NCBI GenBank assembly: GCA_903871865.1
Contig: CAIQIL010000383.1
Location: forward strand, 1 to 5,646
Reading direction: 5' to 3'
From: an uncultured Burkholderiales bacterium
Lineage (GTDB): Bacteria; Pseudomonadota; Gammaproteobacteria; Burkholderiales; Burkholderiaceae_C
DNA length: 5,646 nucleotides
The notes beneath the pieces were generated by a model. That model had not been told where the DNA came from. It saw only the letters and a program-made list of their open reading frames with translations, and made no database searches. Below, in pieces: positions 1-5,646 of this stretch (its first letter is position 1; every line of letters begins with the position of its first letter). A program made the position numbers and the translations under genes.

Positions 1-812
1 AGCAGCGCGCCGGTGGTGGCGGTGATGATGAAGGCCACGAGGATGGCGCGGGCGCGGATGCGGCGCTCGCCGGTGCGGAAAGCGCCTTCGGTGGCGTCGT
101 CAAAGCGCTGGGCTTCGCGGCCTTCGGCGTTGTGGCTTTGCACCACGGGCACGGCGTTGAGCACCTCGGCGGCGATCGCGCTGGCATCGGCGATGCGGTC
201 CTGGCTGGCGCGCGAGAGCTTGCGCACGCGGCGGCCGTAGGCAATCGCTGGCAGCACGACGAGCACCAGGCCGCCCAGCACCTGCGCCATCACGAAGGGG
301 TTGGTGACGATGAGCATGGTCAAGGCGCCGACGGTCATGATGGCGTTGCGCATGCCCATGGACACGCTGGTGCCCACCACGGTTTGGATCAGGGTGGTGT
401 CGGCGGTCAGGCGCGAGAGCACTTCGCCACTCTGCGTGGTCTCGAAGAACTCGGGGCTCTGGCGCAGCACGTGGGCGTACACCGCCTGCTTGATGTCGGC
501 CGTGATGCGCTCACCCAGCCAGGTGACGACGAAGTAGCGCGAGGCGGAGAACAGCCCCAGCGCCGCCCCCACGCCGAACAGCGCGAGGAAGTGCGTGCGC
601 AGCGCCATGACGCGCTGGCCAGGGTCGGCCGAGACCATGCCCTGGTCGATGAGGGTGCGCAGCGCGATCGGCAGCACCAGCGTCGTGACGGCGGCCATCA
701 CCAGGAACACGAAGGCCATGGCCATGCGGCTGCGGTACGGGCGCAGGAAGGGGCGCAGGCTGGCCAGGGCGCGGGGCGACTTGGCGGCAGGGGGCGTGGT
801 GGAGCCAGACAT
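1..812 (-). CDS. MsbA-like ABC exporter, N-terminal part (membrane domain), cut by left edge
   Basis: Reading leftward from an ATG at 812-810 gives 270 codons with no stop, plus two bases, before the window ends. The product starts MSGSTTPPAAKSPRALASLR. Hydrophobic helices lie near residues 30-52, 75-95, 155-172, 176-193 and from about 255. The stretch at 120-157 (EFFETTQSGEVLSRLTADTT, then a VVGTSVSMGMRN segment) and GRRVRKLSRASQDRIADA at 193-210 are typical of the type I exporter fold of the MsbA-related half-transporters, which carry an N-terminal membrane domain fused to a C-terminal ATPase. The ATPase, with Walker A, signature and Walker B motifs, would lie to the left of the window and is not seen. 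By family it would be an inner-membrane, ATP-driven, homodimeric exporter of lipids or hydrophobic compounds; the substrate cannot be read from this part. The start is supported by an AAAGG ribosome site eight bases upstream. The gene is divergent from the efflux operon and shares a 94-bp control region with it. Confidence 0.93.
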   Translation of the reverse strand, partial: MSGSTTPPAAKSPRALASLRPFLRPYRSRMAMAFVFLVMAAVTTLVLPIALRTLIDQGMVSADPGQRVMALRTHFLALFGVGAALGLFSASRYFVVTWLGERITADIKQAVYAHVLRQSPEFFETTQSGEVLSRLTADTTLIQTVVGTSVSMGMRNAIMTVGALTMLIVTNPFVMAQVLGGLVLVVLPAIAYGRRVRKLSRASQDRIADASAIAAEVLNAVPVVQSHNAEGREAQRFDDATEGAFRTGERRIRARAILVAFIITATTGAL

Positions 813-820
813 GACGGCGG

Positions 821-825
821 CCTTT
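821..825 (-). promoter_or_regulatory. Ribosome binding site of the ABC exporter gene
   Basis: Read on the minus strand this is AAAGG, followed by eight bases and the ATG at 812-810. It supports that start over any other choice. No in-frame ATG lies in the few codons upstream. Confidence 0.7.
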
Positions 826-859
826 GATCGACAAACAGGGCAAACGGGAAGGACTGCGC

Positions 860-865
860 ATTATC
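860..865 (-). promoter_or_regulatory. Candidate -10 box for the leftward ABC exporter gene
   Basis: The minus strand reads GATAAT here, a 5/6 match to TATAAT. Transcription would begin near position 853, leaving a leader of about 40 bases that contains the AAAGG ribosome site. At a 17-bp spacing the -35 position (883-888) reads CTACGC, a poor match, so the promoter is weak or needs help. That -35 position lies inside the palindrome at 878-895, so a protein bound there could block it or, less likely, help it. Confidence 0.4.
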
Positions 866-870
866 ATGCC

Positions 871-899
871 TTGACAATATTTGCGTAGGCAACTAAATT
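871..899 (+). promoter_or_regulatory. Sigma70 promoter of the marR-efflux operon
   Basis: A perfect TTGACA -35 box (871-876) is followed by a 17-bp spacer and TAAATT (894-899), a 4/6 match to the -10 consensus. Start of transcription is expected at 906-907, which is the first base of the regulator's ATG or one base before it. The block is noticeably AT-rich against the surrounding GC-rich coding DNA. The hexamers and spacing are read directly; activity is inferred. Confidence 0.72.
878..895. promoter_or_regulatory. Putative MarR operator (imperfect 18-bp palindrome)
   Basis: The sequence TATTTGCGTAGGCAACTA is an imperfect inverted repeat centred between 886 and 887: seven of nine position pairs are complementary, with TTGC/GCAA as the core arms. 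Length and symmetry fit the sites bound by MarR dimers. It fills the spacer of the rightward promoter and touches its -10 box, so occupancy should block RNA polymerase. It also lies over the -35 position of the leftward promoter. Repression by the adjacent MarR protein is the expected arrangement for the family; binding is inferred. Confidence 0.6.
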
Positions 900-906
900 T
901 CTGCCC

Positions 907-1461
907 ATGGTCAAACGCTCGAATCCCGACCCCGCAAGCGCTTCCGAGGCCGCTGCGGCCCAGAAGGAGCCCATCTACGGACCCGGCAGCTTCACACGTG
1001 AAAACAGCGTGGGCTACCTCATGCGCCGCGTCGTCCACCTGATGGTCAACGAGGTGGACCACCGCTTGGCCGATGGCGGGCTGACCCACGCGCAGTGGAC
1101 CCCGCTGTTCCTCATCCACCGCGGTGAGGCCAACACGCTGGCCGCCCTGGCGCGCGACCTGCAACTGGATGCCGGTGCCCTCACGCGCACACTGGACCGC
1201 CTCGAGGCCAAGGGCCTGTGCCGGCGCGAACGTTCGGCCGATGACCGCCGTGTGATCCACCTGACCCTGACCCCCGAGGGCGAGAAGGCCGCCGCCCCCG
1301 TGCCGGGCGTGCTGTGCGACGTTTCCAACACCATGCTGCAAGGCTTCTCCCGCGAGGAGTGGGAGACGCTGATGGGCTTCCTGCGCCGCATGGTGGCCAA
1401 TGTGGAGACGCTCAAGGCCCCCTTGCCCACGACGGTGCCCGAGCGGCACCGGGAAGACTGA
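907..1461 (+). CDS. MarR-family transcriptional regulator of the efflux operon
   Basis: A 184-residue protein, somewhat longer than the usual 140-170 of MarR proteins because of an Ala-rich N-terminal tail (about residues 1-30). Dimerisation helices are expected at roughly 34-55 and again at 133-170. The winged helix-turn-helix spans about 60-125: LTHAQWTPLFLIH, then LAALARDLQLDAGALTRTLD with the recognition helix near 88-102, and the wing ERSADDRRVIHLTLTPEG with the conserved DRR turn (113-115). Such proteins are dimeric repressors released by phenolic or other lipophilic ligands, and next to emrAB genes they usually control the pump, as EmrR/MprA does. The ATG at 907 is the first start after an in-frame stop at 886-888, and the next Met (residue 39) would delete the first dimerisation helix. 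There is no Shine-Dalgarno sequence before the ATG, and the promoter predicts a leaderless message. Two Cys residues (105, 137) are present. The ligand is unknown. Confidence 0.93.
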   Translation: MVKRSNPDPASASEAAAAQKEPIYGPGSFTRENSVGYLMRRVVHLMVNEVDHRLADGGLTHAQWTPLFLIHRGEANTLAALARDLQLDAGALTRTLDRLEAKGLCRRERSADDRRVIHLTLTPEGEKAAAPVPGVLCDVSNTMLQGFSREEWETLMGFLRRMVANVETLKAPLPTTVPERHRED

Positions 1462-1482
1462 GCTCAGACGCAGATGATTTCT

Positions 1483-1486
1483 GGAG
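1483..1486 (+). promoter_or_regulatory. Ribosome binding site deciding the start of the outer-membrane channel gene
   Basis: GGAG lies five bases before the ATG at 1492. An in-frame ATG at 1474 lies upstream of this site and has no comparable one, so 1492 is preferred. That choice also gives a clean lipoprotein signal peptide. Confidence 0.7.
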
Positions 1487-1491
1487 ACACC

Positions 1492-2997
1492 ATGCCGCAT
1501 TTCCGTTTGCTGGCCACCGCAGCCCTGACGACCTTGCTGTCGTTGGCCGGCTGCTCCACCGGGCAGGACATCCAGCCCCGCCTGACGGCGCTGGACGCCA
1601 AGACCCTGGGCGTTCAGGCCACCGAGCCCGCCCCCGTGGGCCAGGACCTCACGCCCTGGTGGGAGGCCTATGGCGATGCCCGCCTGTCGGCCCTCGTCCA
1701 GCAGGCGCTGGCGGGCAACCCCAACATGCAGGCCGCAGCGGCCCGGCTGCAGCGCGCGGCCGCCCAGGAGCGCTTCACGCGCGGCACGGACATGCCGCAG
1801 CTGGAGGCCTCCGCCGAGGTGGACCGCCAGCGCTTCACCGAGCATGGCCTGGTGCCACCGCCACTGGCGGGTTCGGTGCGCAACACCGGCACCCTGCAGC
1901 TGGCTGGCAGCTGGGAGCTCGACCTGTTCGGCAAGCAGCGCGCCGAGGTCCAGGCCAGCATCGGCCAGACCCGCGCCAGCGAGGCCGATGTGCAGGCCGC
2001 GCGGGTGCTGCTGTCCTCGCAAGTGGCGCGCAGCTACGTGGCGCTGGGGCGTCTGCAAGCCCAGGCCGAGGTGCTGCGGCGCACGCTGGCCCAGCGCGAT
2101 GACGTCCTGAAGCTGATCCGCCAGCGCGTGCAGGCCGGCCTGGACACCAGCGTCGAGCTGCGCCAGGGGCAGGGCGCCTTGCCCGATGCGCGCCTGCAGA
2201 TCGAGGCGCTCAACGAGCAGATCATGCTCACGCGCCATGCCCTGGCGGTGCTGACGGGCCAGGCCCCGAACGCGCTCGACACGCTGGACGTGAAGCTCGA
2301 CGCCATGCAGCAGCCCGCGCTGCCGCCGGCCGTGCCCATGGACCTGCTGGCCCGCCGCGCCGACGTGATGGCCGCGCGCTGGCGCGTCGAGGTCTCGCGC
2401 TACGACATCAAAGCCGCACGCGCGCTGTTCTATCCCAACATCGACCTGGTGAGCTACGCCGGCTACAACGCCATCGGCCTGGACCGCCTGCTCAAGCCGG
2501 GCAGCTGGCAATGGGGCCTGATGCCCGCGATCCACCTGCCACTGTTCGATGGTGACCGCCGCCTGGCCAACCTGCAAGGCCGTGTCGCTGAAGAGGACGT
2601 GGCGGTGGCCAACTACAACCAGACCGTGCTGCAGGCGGTGCAAGAGTCGGTCGATCAGCTCGGCAGCCTGCAGGCCATCGCGCGCCAGCAAGCCGAGCAG
2701 CGCAGTGCGCAGGGCCACACCGAGGCGGCCTACGCCCTGGCCACCGAGCGCTACCGCGCCGGCCTGGGCAATTACCTCAACGTGCTGGCCGCCGAGACCG
2801 CCGTGCTCAACCAGCGCCGCCAGGCGGTGGACCTGCAGGCCCGCACCTTCGACACCCAGTTCAGCCTGGTGCGCGCCCTGGGCGGCAGCTTGCAGCCCGC
2901 TGCAACCGCATCGACCGCATCGACCGCATCCACATCCCCCAGCGAGGCCCAGACGCCGTCGCAGACCTTGCCCCAGAAGTCCGGAGACCCCGCATGA
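1492..2997 (+). CDS. NodT-type outer-membrane efflux lipoprotein (TolC-like channel)
   Basis: A 501-residue protein of the outer membrane factor family, which forms trimeric channels through the outer membrane and periplasm for tripartite pumps. The signal peptide runs from a short basic start (R5) through a hydrophobic stretch to the lipobox LAGC; Cys21 should be the lipidated first residue of the mature protein. Family landmarks follow: PWWEAYGDARLSALVQQAL (55-73), SWELDLFGK (140-148), DLLARRADVMAARW (284-297) with YDIKAARALFYPNIDL (304-319), LPLFDGDRRLANL (349-361) and ERYRAGLGNYLNVLAAET (419-436). These cover the two repeated efflux halves, so the gene is full length (family about 460-520). 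After residue 465 comes a Thr/Ser/Pro/Ala-rich tail with a TAS triplet repeated three times. The gene begins 30 bp after marR and overlaps emrA by 4 bp. It should be the dedicated exit duct for the EmrAB pump encoded next. Its close homologues are usually annotated only at family level, so no symbol is given. Confidence 0.95.
   Translation: MPHFRLLATAALTTLLSLAGCSTGQDIQPRLTALDAKTLGVQATEPAPVGQDLTPWWEAYGDARLSALVQQALAGNPNMQAAAARLQRAAAQERFTRGTDMPQLEASAEVDRQRFTEHGLVPPPLAGSVRNTGTLQLAGSWELDLFGKQRAEVQASIGQTRASEADVQAARVLLSSQVARSYVALGRLQAQAEVLRRTLAQRDDVLKLIRQRVQAGLDTSVELRQGQGALPDARLQIEALNEQIMLTRHALAVLTGQAPNALDTLDVKLDAMQQPALPPAVPMDLLARRADVMAARWRVEVSRYDIKAARALFYPNIDLVSYAGYNAIGLDRLLKPGSWQWGLMPAIHLPLFDGDRRLANLQGRVAEEDVAVANYNQTVLQAVQESVDQLGSLQAIARQQAEQRSAQGHTEAAYALATERYRAGLGNYLNVLAAETAVLNQRRQAVDLQARTFDTQFSLVRALGGSLQPAATASTASTASTSPSEAQTPSQTLPQKSGDPA
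2905..2931 (+). repeat. Three tandem 9-bp units in the channel gene's tail
   Basis: ACCGCATCG occurs at 2905-2913 and 2914-2922, and ACCGCATCC at 2923-2931, encoding Thr-Ala-Ser three times. The unit is a multiple of three, so gain or loss of copies would keep the frame and change only the length of the C-terminal tail. Confidence 0.9.
2983..2986 (+). promoter_or_regulatory. Ribosome binding site of emrA
   Basis: GGAG sits seven bases before the emrA ATG (2994) and inside the last codons of the channel gene. Together with the ATGA stop/start overlap at 2994-2997, it suggests that ribosomes finishing the channel gene reinitiate on emrA. Confidence 0.7.
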
Positions 2998-4265
2998 GCC
3001 AGCCCACCCCCACCGCTCCCGAGGCAGCCCCAGCCGCCGCACCCGGCCGCAAGAAGGCCCTGACCCTGGTGGCCGCCGCCGTGGTGCTCGGTGGCATCGG
3101 CTATGGCGCGTACTACGCGCTGGTGGCCAACCACTTCGAGCACACCGACAACGCCTACGTGCAGGCCAATGTCGTGCAGATCACGCCCCAGGTGGCGGGC
3201 ACGGTGGTGGCGATTGCCGCCGACGACACCGACAAGGTCAAGGCCGGCCAGGTGCTGGTCAAGCTCGACCAGGCCGATGCCCGCGTGGCGCTCGACCAGG
3301 CCCAGGCCCAACTGGCCCAGACCGTGCGCGAGGTGCGCACCTTGTTCGCCAACAACGGCAGCCTGGAGGCGCAGATCCGCCTGCGCCAGGCCGACGTGAC
3401 CCGCACGCAGACCGAGGTGGCCCGTGCGCAGGACGACGTCAACCGCCGTGCGCCCCTGCTGGCCAGCGGTGCCGTGGGCAAGGAAGAGTACAACCACGCC
3501 ACGGCGCAGCGGGCCGCGGCCCGCAGTGCCCAGGCCGGTGCCGAGTCGGCGCTGTCTGCCGCCCGCGAGCAACTGATGTCCAACCAGTCGCTGACCGATG
3601 GCACGACCGTGGACCAGCACCCCAACGTGGCCCGCGCCGCCGCCCGCGTGCGCGAAACCTACCTGGCCTTGCAACGCGCTGCTTTGCCGGCGCCGGTTGA
3701 TGGCTACGTGGCCAAGCGCAGCGTGCAGATCGGCCAGCGTGTGCAGGCCGGCAGTCCGGTGTTGGCGCTCGTCACGCTGGACAAGCCCTGGGTCGACGCC
3801 AACTTCAAGGAAAGCCAGTTGCAGCGCATCCGCATCGGCCAGCCGGCCACGCTGACGGCCGACGTCTATGGCCAGAAGGTGAGCTACCACGGCAAGGTGG
3901 TGGGCCTGGGTGCGGGCACGGGCGCGGCTTTCTCGCTGCTGCCGGCGCAGAACGCCACGGGCAACTGGATCAAGGTGGTGCAGCGCGTGCCGGTGCGCTT
4001 GTCGCTGGACGAGGCCGAGGTCAAGGCGCACCCGCTGCGCGTGGGCCTGTCGATGGAGGTCGAGGTGGACGTGGCCCAGCAGGACGGTCCGGTGCTGGCG
4101 CAGAACCCGCGTGAACACGCGGTGGCACAGACCGCGGTGTTCGATGCGCTGCAGAAAGATGCCGATGCCCTGGTGCGCCGCATCATCGACGCCAACCTGG
4201 GCCGCGCCCGTGCTGCCCCTGCGGCACATGCTGTGGCACCCACCGCCGCACGTCCCGGAGTCTGA
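2994..4265 (+). CDS. emrA: EmrA-type periplasmic adaptor (membrane fusion protein, HlyD family)
   Basis: A 423-residue protein that bridges the inner-membrane pump and the outer-membrane channel. It has a short Pro/Ala-rich cytoplasmic tail ending in GRKK (18-21), one membrane helix at about 22-44, then the periplasmic part. HFEHTDNAYVQANVVQITPQ (48-67) begins the first half of the lipoyl-like domain. A long Ala/Gln/Arg-rich helical hairpin covers about 92-230. LPAPVDGYVAKRSVQIGQRV (231-250) is the second lipoyl half. WVDANFKESQL (266-276), IGQPATLTADVYG (281-293) and SLLPAQNATGNWIKVVQRVP (314-333) are highly characteristic of EmrA and separate it from RND adaptors such as AcrA. Recalled E. 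coli EmrA is 390 residues and ends close to the matching IIDANLG (397-403); the last 20 residues here are an Ala/Pro-rich extension. The gene lies between the channel and pump genes, 4 bp overlapping one and 2 bp from the other, so one mRNA should supply all three parts. Confidence 0.97.
   Translation: MSQPTPTAPEAAPAAAPGRKKALTLVAAAVVLGGIGYGAYYALVANHFEHTDNAYVQANVVQITPQVAGTVVAIAADDTDKVKAGQVLVKLDQADARVALDQAQAQLAQTVREVRTLFANNGSLEAQIRLRQADVTRTQTEVARAQDDVNRRAPLLASGAVGKEEYNHATAQRAAARSAQAGAESALSAAREQLMSNQSLTDGTTVDQHPNVARAAARVRETYLALQRAALPAPVDGYVAKRSVQIGQRVQAGSPVLALVTLDKPWVDANFKESQLQRIRIGQPATLTADVYGQKVSYHGKVVGLGAGTGAAFSLLPAQNATGNWIKVVQRVPVRLSLDEAEVKAHPLRVGLSMEVEVDVAQQDGPVLAQNPREHAVAQTAVFDALQKDADALVRRIIDANLGRARAAPAAHAVAPTAARPGV
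4257..4260 (+). promoter_or_regulatory. Ribosome binding site deciding the GTG start of emrB
   Basis: GGAG lies seven bases before the GTG at 4268 and thirteen before a second in-frame GTG at 4274. The first GTG is therefore preferred. The site overlaps the last emrA codons, as expected for coupled translation. Confidence 0.65.
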
Positions 4266-4267
4266 GC

Positions 4268-5646
4268 GTGAGCGTGAGTGGGAACAACGGGCCCGCGCCC
4301 CTGCAGCCGCTGCAAGGCTCGTCGCTGCTGCTGGGCACCATCGCCCTGTCGCTGGCGACGTTCATGAACGTGCTGGATTCGTCGATCGCCAACGTCTCGC
4401 TGCCCGCCATTGCCGGTGACCTGGGCGTCAGCCCGACGCAGGGCACCTGGGTCATCACCAGCTTTGGCGTGTCCAACGCCATCTCGGTGCCACTGACGGG
4501 CTGGCTGACGCAGCGCTTCGGCGCAGTCCGCCTGTTCACCATGAGCGTGCTGCTGTTCGTGCTGGCGTCGTGGCTGTGCGGTCTGGCCTCGTCGCTGGAG
4601 ATGCTGATCGGCTTCCGCGTGCTGCAGGGCCTGGTGGCCGGGCCGATGATCCCGCTGTCGCAGACACTGCTGCTGTCCAGCTACCCGCCGGCGAAAGCGG
4701 GGATGGCGCTGGCGATGTGGGCCATGACCACGCTGGTCGCGCCCGTGACCGGGCCTTTGCTGGGGGGCTGGATCACGGACAACATCACCTGGCCCTGGAT
4801 TTTCTACATCAACGTGCCGGTGGGCCTGGGGGCCGCGCTGGTGACCTGGCGCATCTACGCCAAGCGCGAGACGCCCATCCGCAAACTGCCCATCGACACG
4901 GTGGGGTTGGCCTTGCTGGTGGTCTGGGTGGGCGCGCTGCAGATCATGCTCGACAAGGGCAAGGAGCTGGACTGGTTCGAGAGCGGCCAGATCGTGGCGC
5001 TCACGGCCGTGGCGGCCATCGGCTTCGTCGTCTTCGTGATCTGGGAGCTGACGCAGGAGCACCCGGTGGTGGAGTTGCGCCTGTTCGCCAAGCGCAACTT
5101 CCTGTTCGGCGTGCTGGCGCTGTCGATTGGCTACGGCCTGTTCTTCGGCAACGTGGTGCTGCTGCCGCTGTGGCTGCAGCAGTACATGGGCTACACGGCC
5201 TCGGTGGCCGGCATGGCGGTGGCGCCGGTGGGCATCCTGGCCATCCTGCTGTCGCCGCTGGTGGGCAAGAACGTGACCCGGGTGGACCCGCGCATCCTGG
5301 CGACCGTGGCGTTCTCGGGCTTTGCGCTGGTGCTGTGGATGCGCTCGCACTTCACCGTGCAGGCCGACTTCAACACCATCATGGTGCCGACCATCCTGCA
5401 GGGCGCGGCCATTGCCTTCTTCTTCATCCCGCTGAGCGCCATCACGCTGTCTGGCCTGACGCCGGACCGCATCCCCTCGGCCTCGGGCTTGAGCAACTTC
5501 GTGCGCATCACGGCGGGCGCCATGGGCACCTCGCTGGTCACGACCATCTGGGACAACCGCGCCACGCTGCACCACGCCCACATCGTCGAGAAGATCACGC
5601 CCACCGATGGCACGGCGGTGGAGGGCATCGGCACCTTGATGTCCAC
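4268..5646 (+). CDS. emrB: EmrB-type MFS drug:H+ antiporter (DHA2, 14 TM), cut by right edge
   Basis: An open frame of 459 codons plus two bases runs off the right end. The family is about 510-530 residues, so some 50-70 residues are missing. Hydropathy by eye gives 13 helices (about 20-42, 60-80, 88-108, 112-136, 145-167, 174-196, 208-228, 241-260, 276-299, 311-333, 342-358, 368-393, 406-427), with the fourteenth expected beyond the edge. LDSSIANVSLP (36-46) is the first-helix acidic motif typical of DHA2 pumps, with Asp37 a likely proton-coupling residue. GWLTQRFGAVRLF (78-90) is the loop 2-3 motif A, and APVTGPLLGGW (158-168) is the antiporter motif C. The protein would use the proton gradient to move hydrophobic drugs, uncouplers or phenolics into the EmrA-channel conduit. 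The start is a GTG 2 bp after the emrA stop; the first in-frame ATG (4364) would fall inside helix 1 and is rejected. Substrate specificity cannot be read from sequence. Confidence 0.95.
   Translation, partial: MSVSGNNGPAPLQPLQGSSLLLGTIALSLATFMNVLDSSIANVSLPAIAGDLGVSPTQGTWVITSFGVSNAISVPLTGWLTQRFGAVRLFTMSVLLFVLASWLCGLASSLEMLIGFRVLQGLVAGPMIPLSQTLLLSSYPPAKAGMALAMWAMTTLVAPVTGPLLGGWITDNITWPWIFYINVPVGLGAALVTWRIYAKRETPIRKLPIDTVGLALLVVWVGALQIMLDKGKELDWFESGQIVALTAVAAIGFVVFVIWELTQEHPVVELRLFAKRNFLFGVLALSIGYGLFFGNVVLLPLWLQQYMGYTASVAGMAVAPVGILAILLSPLVGKNVTRVDPRILATVAFSGFALVLWMRSHFTVQADFNTIMVPTILQGAAIAFFFIPLSAITLSGLTPDRIPSASGLSNFVRITAGAMGTSLVTTIWDNRATLHHAHIVEKITPTDGTAVEGIGTLMS

Noticed and set aside
132..827. 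231-codon plus-strand frame opposite the ABC exporter
   Set aside because: Its His/Gly/Ala/Gln-rich product has no domain, while the minus strand encodes a convincing ABC membrane domain with a proper start and ribosome site.
1458..1467. Perfect 10-bp palindrome CTGAGCTCAG across the marR stop codon
   Set aside because: It has no loop and no T-run after it, so it is not a terminator. A short self-complementary stretch at one site is likely chance.
1474..1491. Upstream ATG as the start of the outer-membrane channel
   Set aside because: It would add six residues before the signal peptide and lacks a ribosome site at a suitable distance. The ATG at 1492 has GGAG five bases upstream.
1462..1491. 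Possible separate promoter for the channel gene in the 30-bp gap after marR
   Set aside because: The gap has no convincing -35/-10 pair and is too short to hold one with a leader; the genes are better read as one operon.
511..3042. Very long open frame on the minus strand (843 codons) across the marR and channel genes
   Set aside because: It lies antisense to two well-supported genes and over the start of the ABC gene in another frame. Its product is a Gln/His/Arg/Gly/Leu-rich low-complexity string with no recognisable domain. Long shadow frames are expected in GC-rich coding DNA where third-position bias removes stops on the opposite strand.
2772..5581. Two further long minus-strand open frames (2772-4229 and 3884-5581) opposite emrA and emrB
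   Set aside because: Same reasoning: antisense to clear emrA and emrB coding sequence, with compositions rich in His, Gln, Arg and Gly and no domain.
1..5646. Search for mobile elements, tRNA/rRNA genes, CRISPR arrays or phage defence genes
   Set aside because: No transposase or integrase motif, terminal repeats, array of repeats or RNA gene was seen. Nearly all of the window is explained by five genes and one control region.

Overview
The window is a GC-rich piece of bacterial chromosome (about two thirds GC or more by eye, not computed). It is densely coding, with strong G/C third-position bias. The protein family variants look most like a betaproteobacterium of the order Burkholderiales, perhaps Comamonadaceae or a neighbour. 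That placement is an impression from protein style; there is no marker gene here to confirm it.

Layout: (1) positions 1-812, minus strand, hold the N-terminal part of an MsbA-like ABC exporter that runs off the left edge. (2) Positions 813-906 are a short, AT-richer divergent control region. It has a near-consensus sigma70 promoter firing rightward, an 18-bp imperfect palindrome inside that promoter that looks like a MarR operator, and a weaker candidate promoter firing leftward. (3) Positions 907-5646, plus strand, hold one tightly packed operon: a MarR-family regulator, a NodT-type outer-membrane efflux lipoprotein, an EmrA-type periplasmic adaptor and an EmrB-type 14-helix MFS pump. The pump is cut by the right edge about one helix short of its end.

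Together the three structural genes encode a complete Gram-negative tripartite drug or toxicant efflux machine: inner-membrane proton-driven EmrB, membrane-anchored adaptor EmrA, and an outer-membrane channel encoded in the same operon rather than borrowed from elsewhere as E. coli Emr borrows TolC. The MarR protein is most likely the ligand-responsive repressor of its own operon. Its presumed operator also covers the -35 region of the leftward promoter, so the ABC exporter may be co-controlled. The structural genes are joined by a 4-bp ATGA overlap and a 2-bp gap with a GTG start, suggesting translational coupling.

No mobile element, RNA gene, CRISPR array or terminator was seen. This is a recognisable efflux locus, not a new system. 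The points most worth checking are the apparently leaderless regulator mRNA, the operator placement between two divergent exporters, and a small in-frame repeat in the channel's C-terminal tail.
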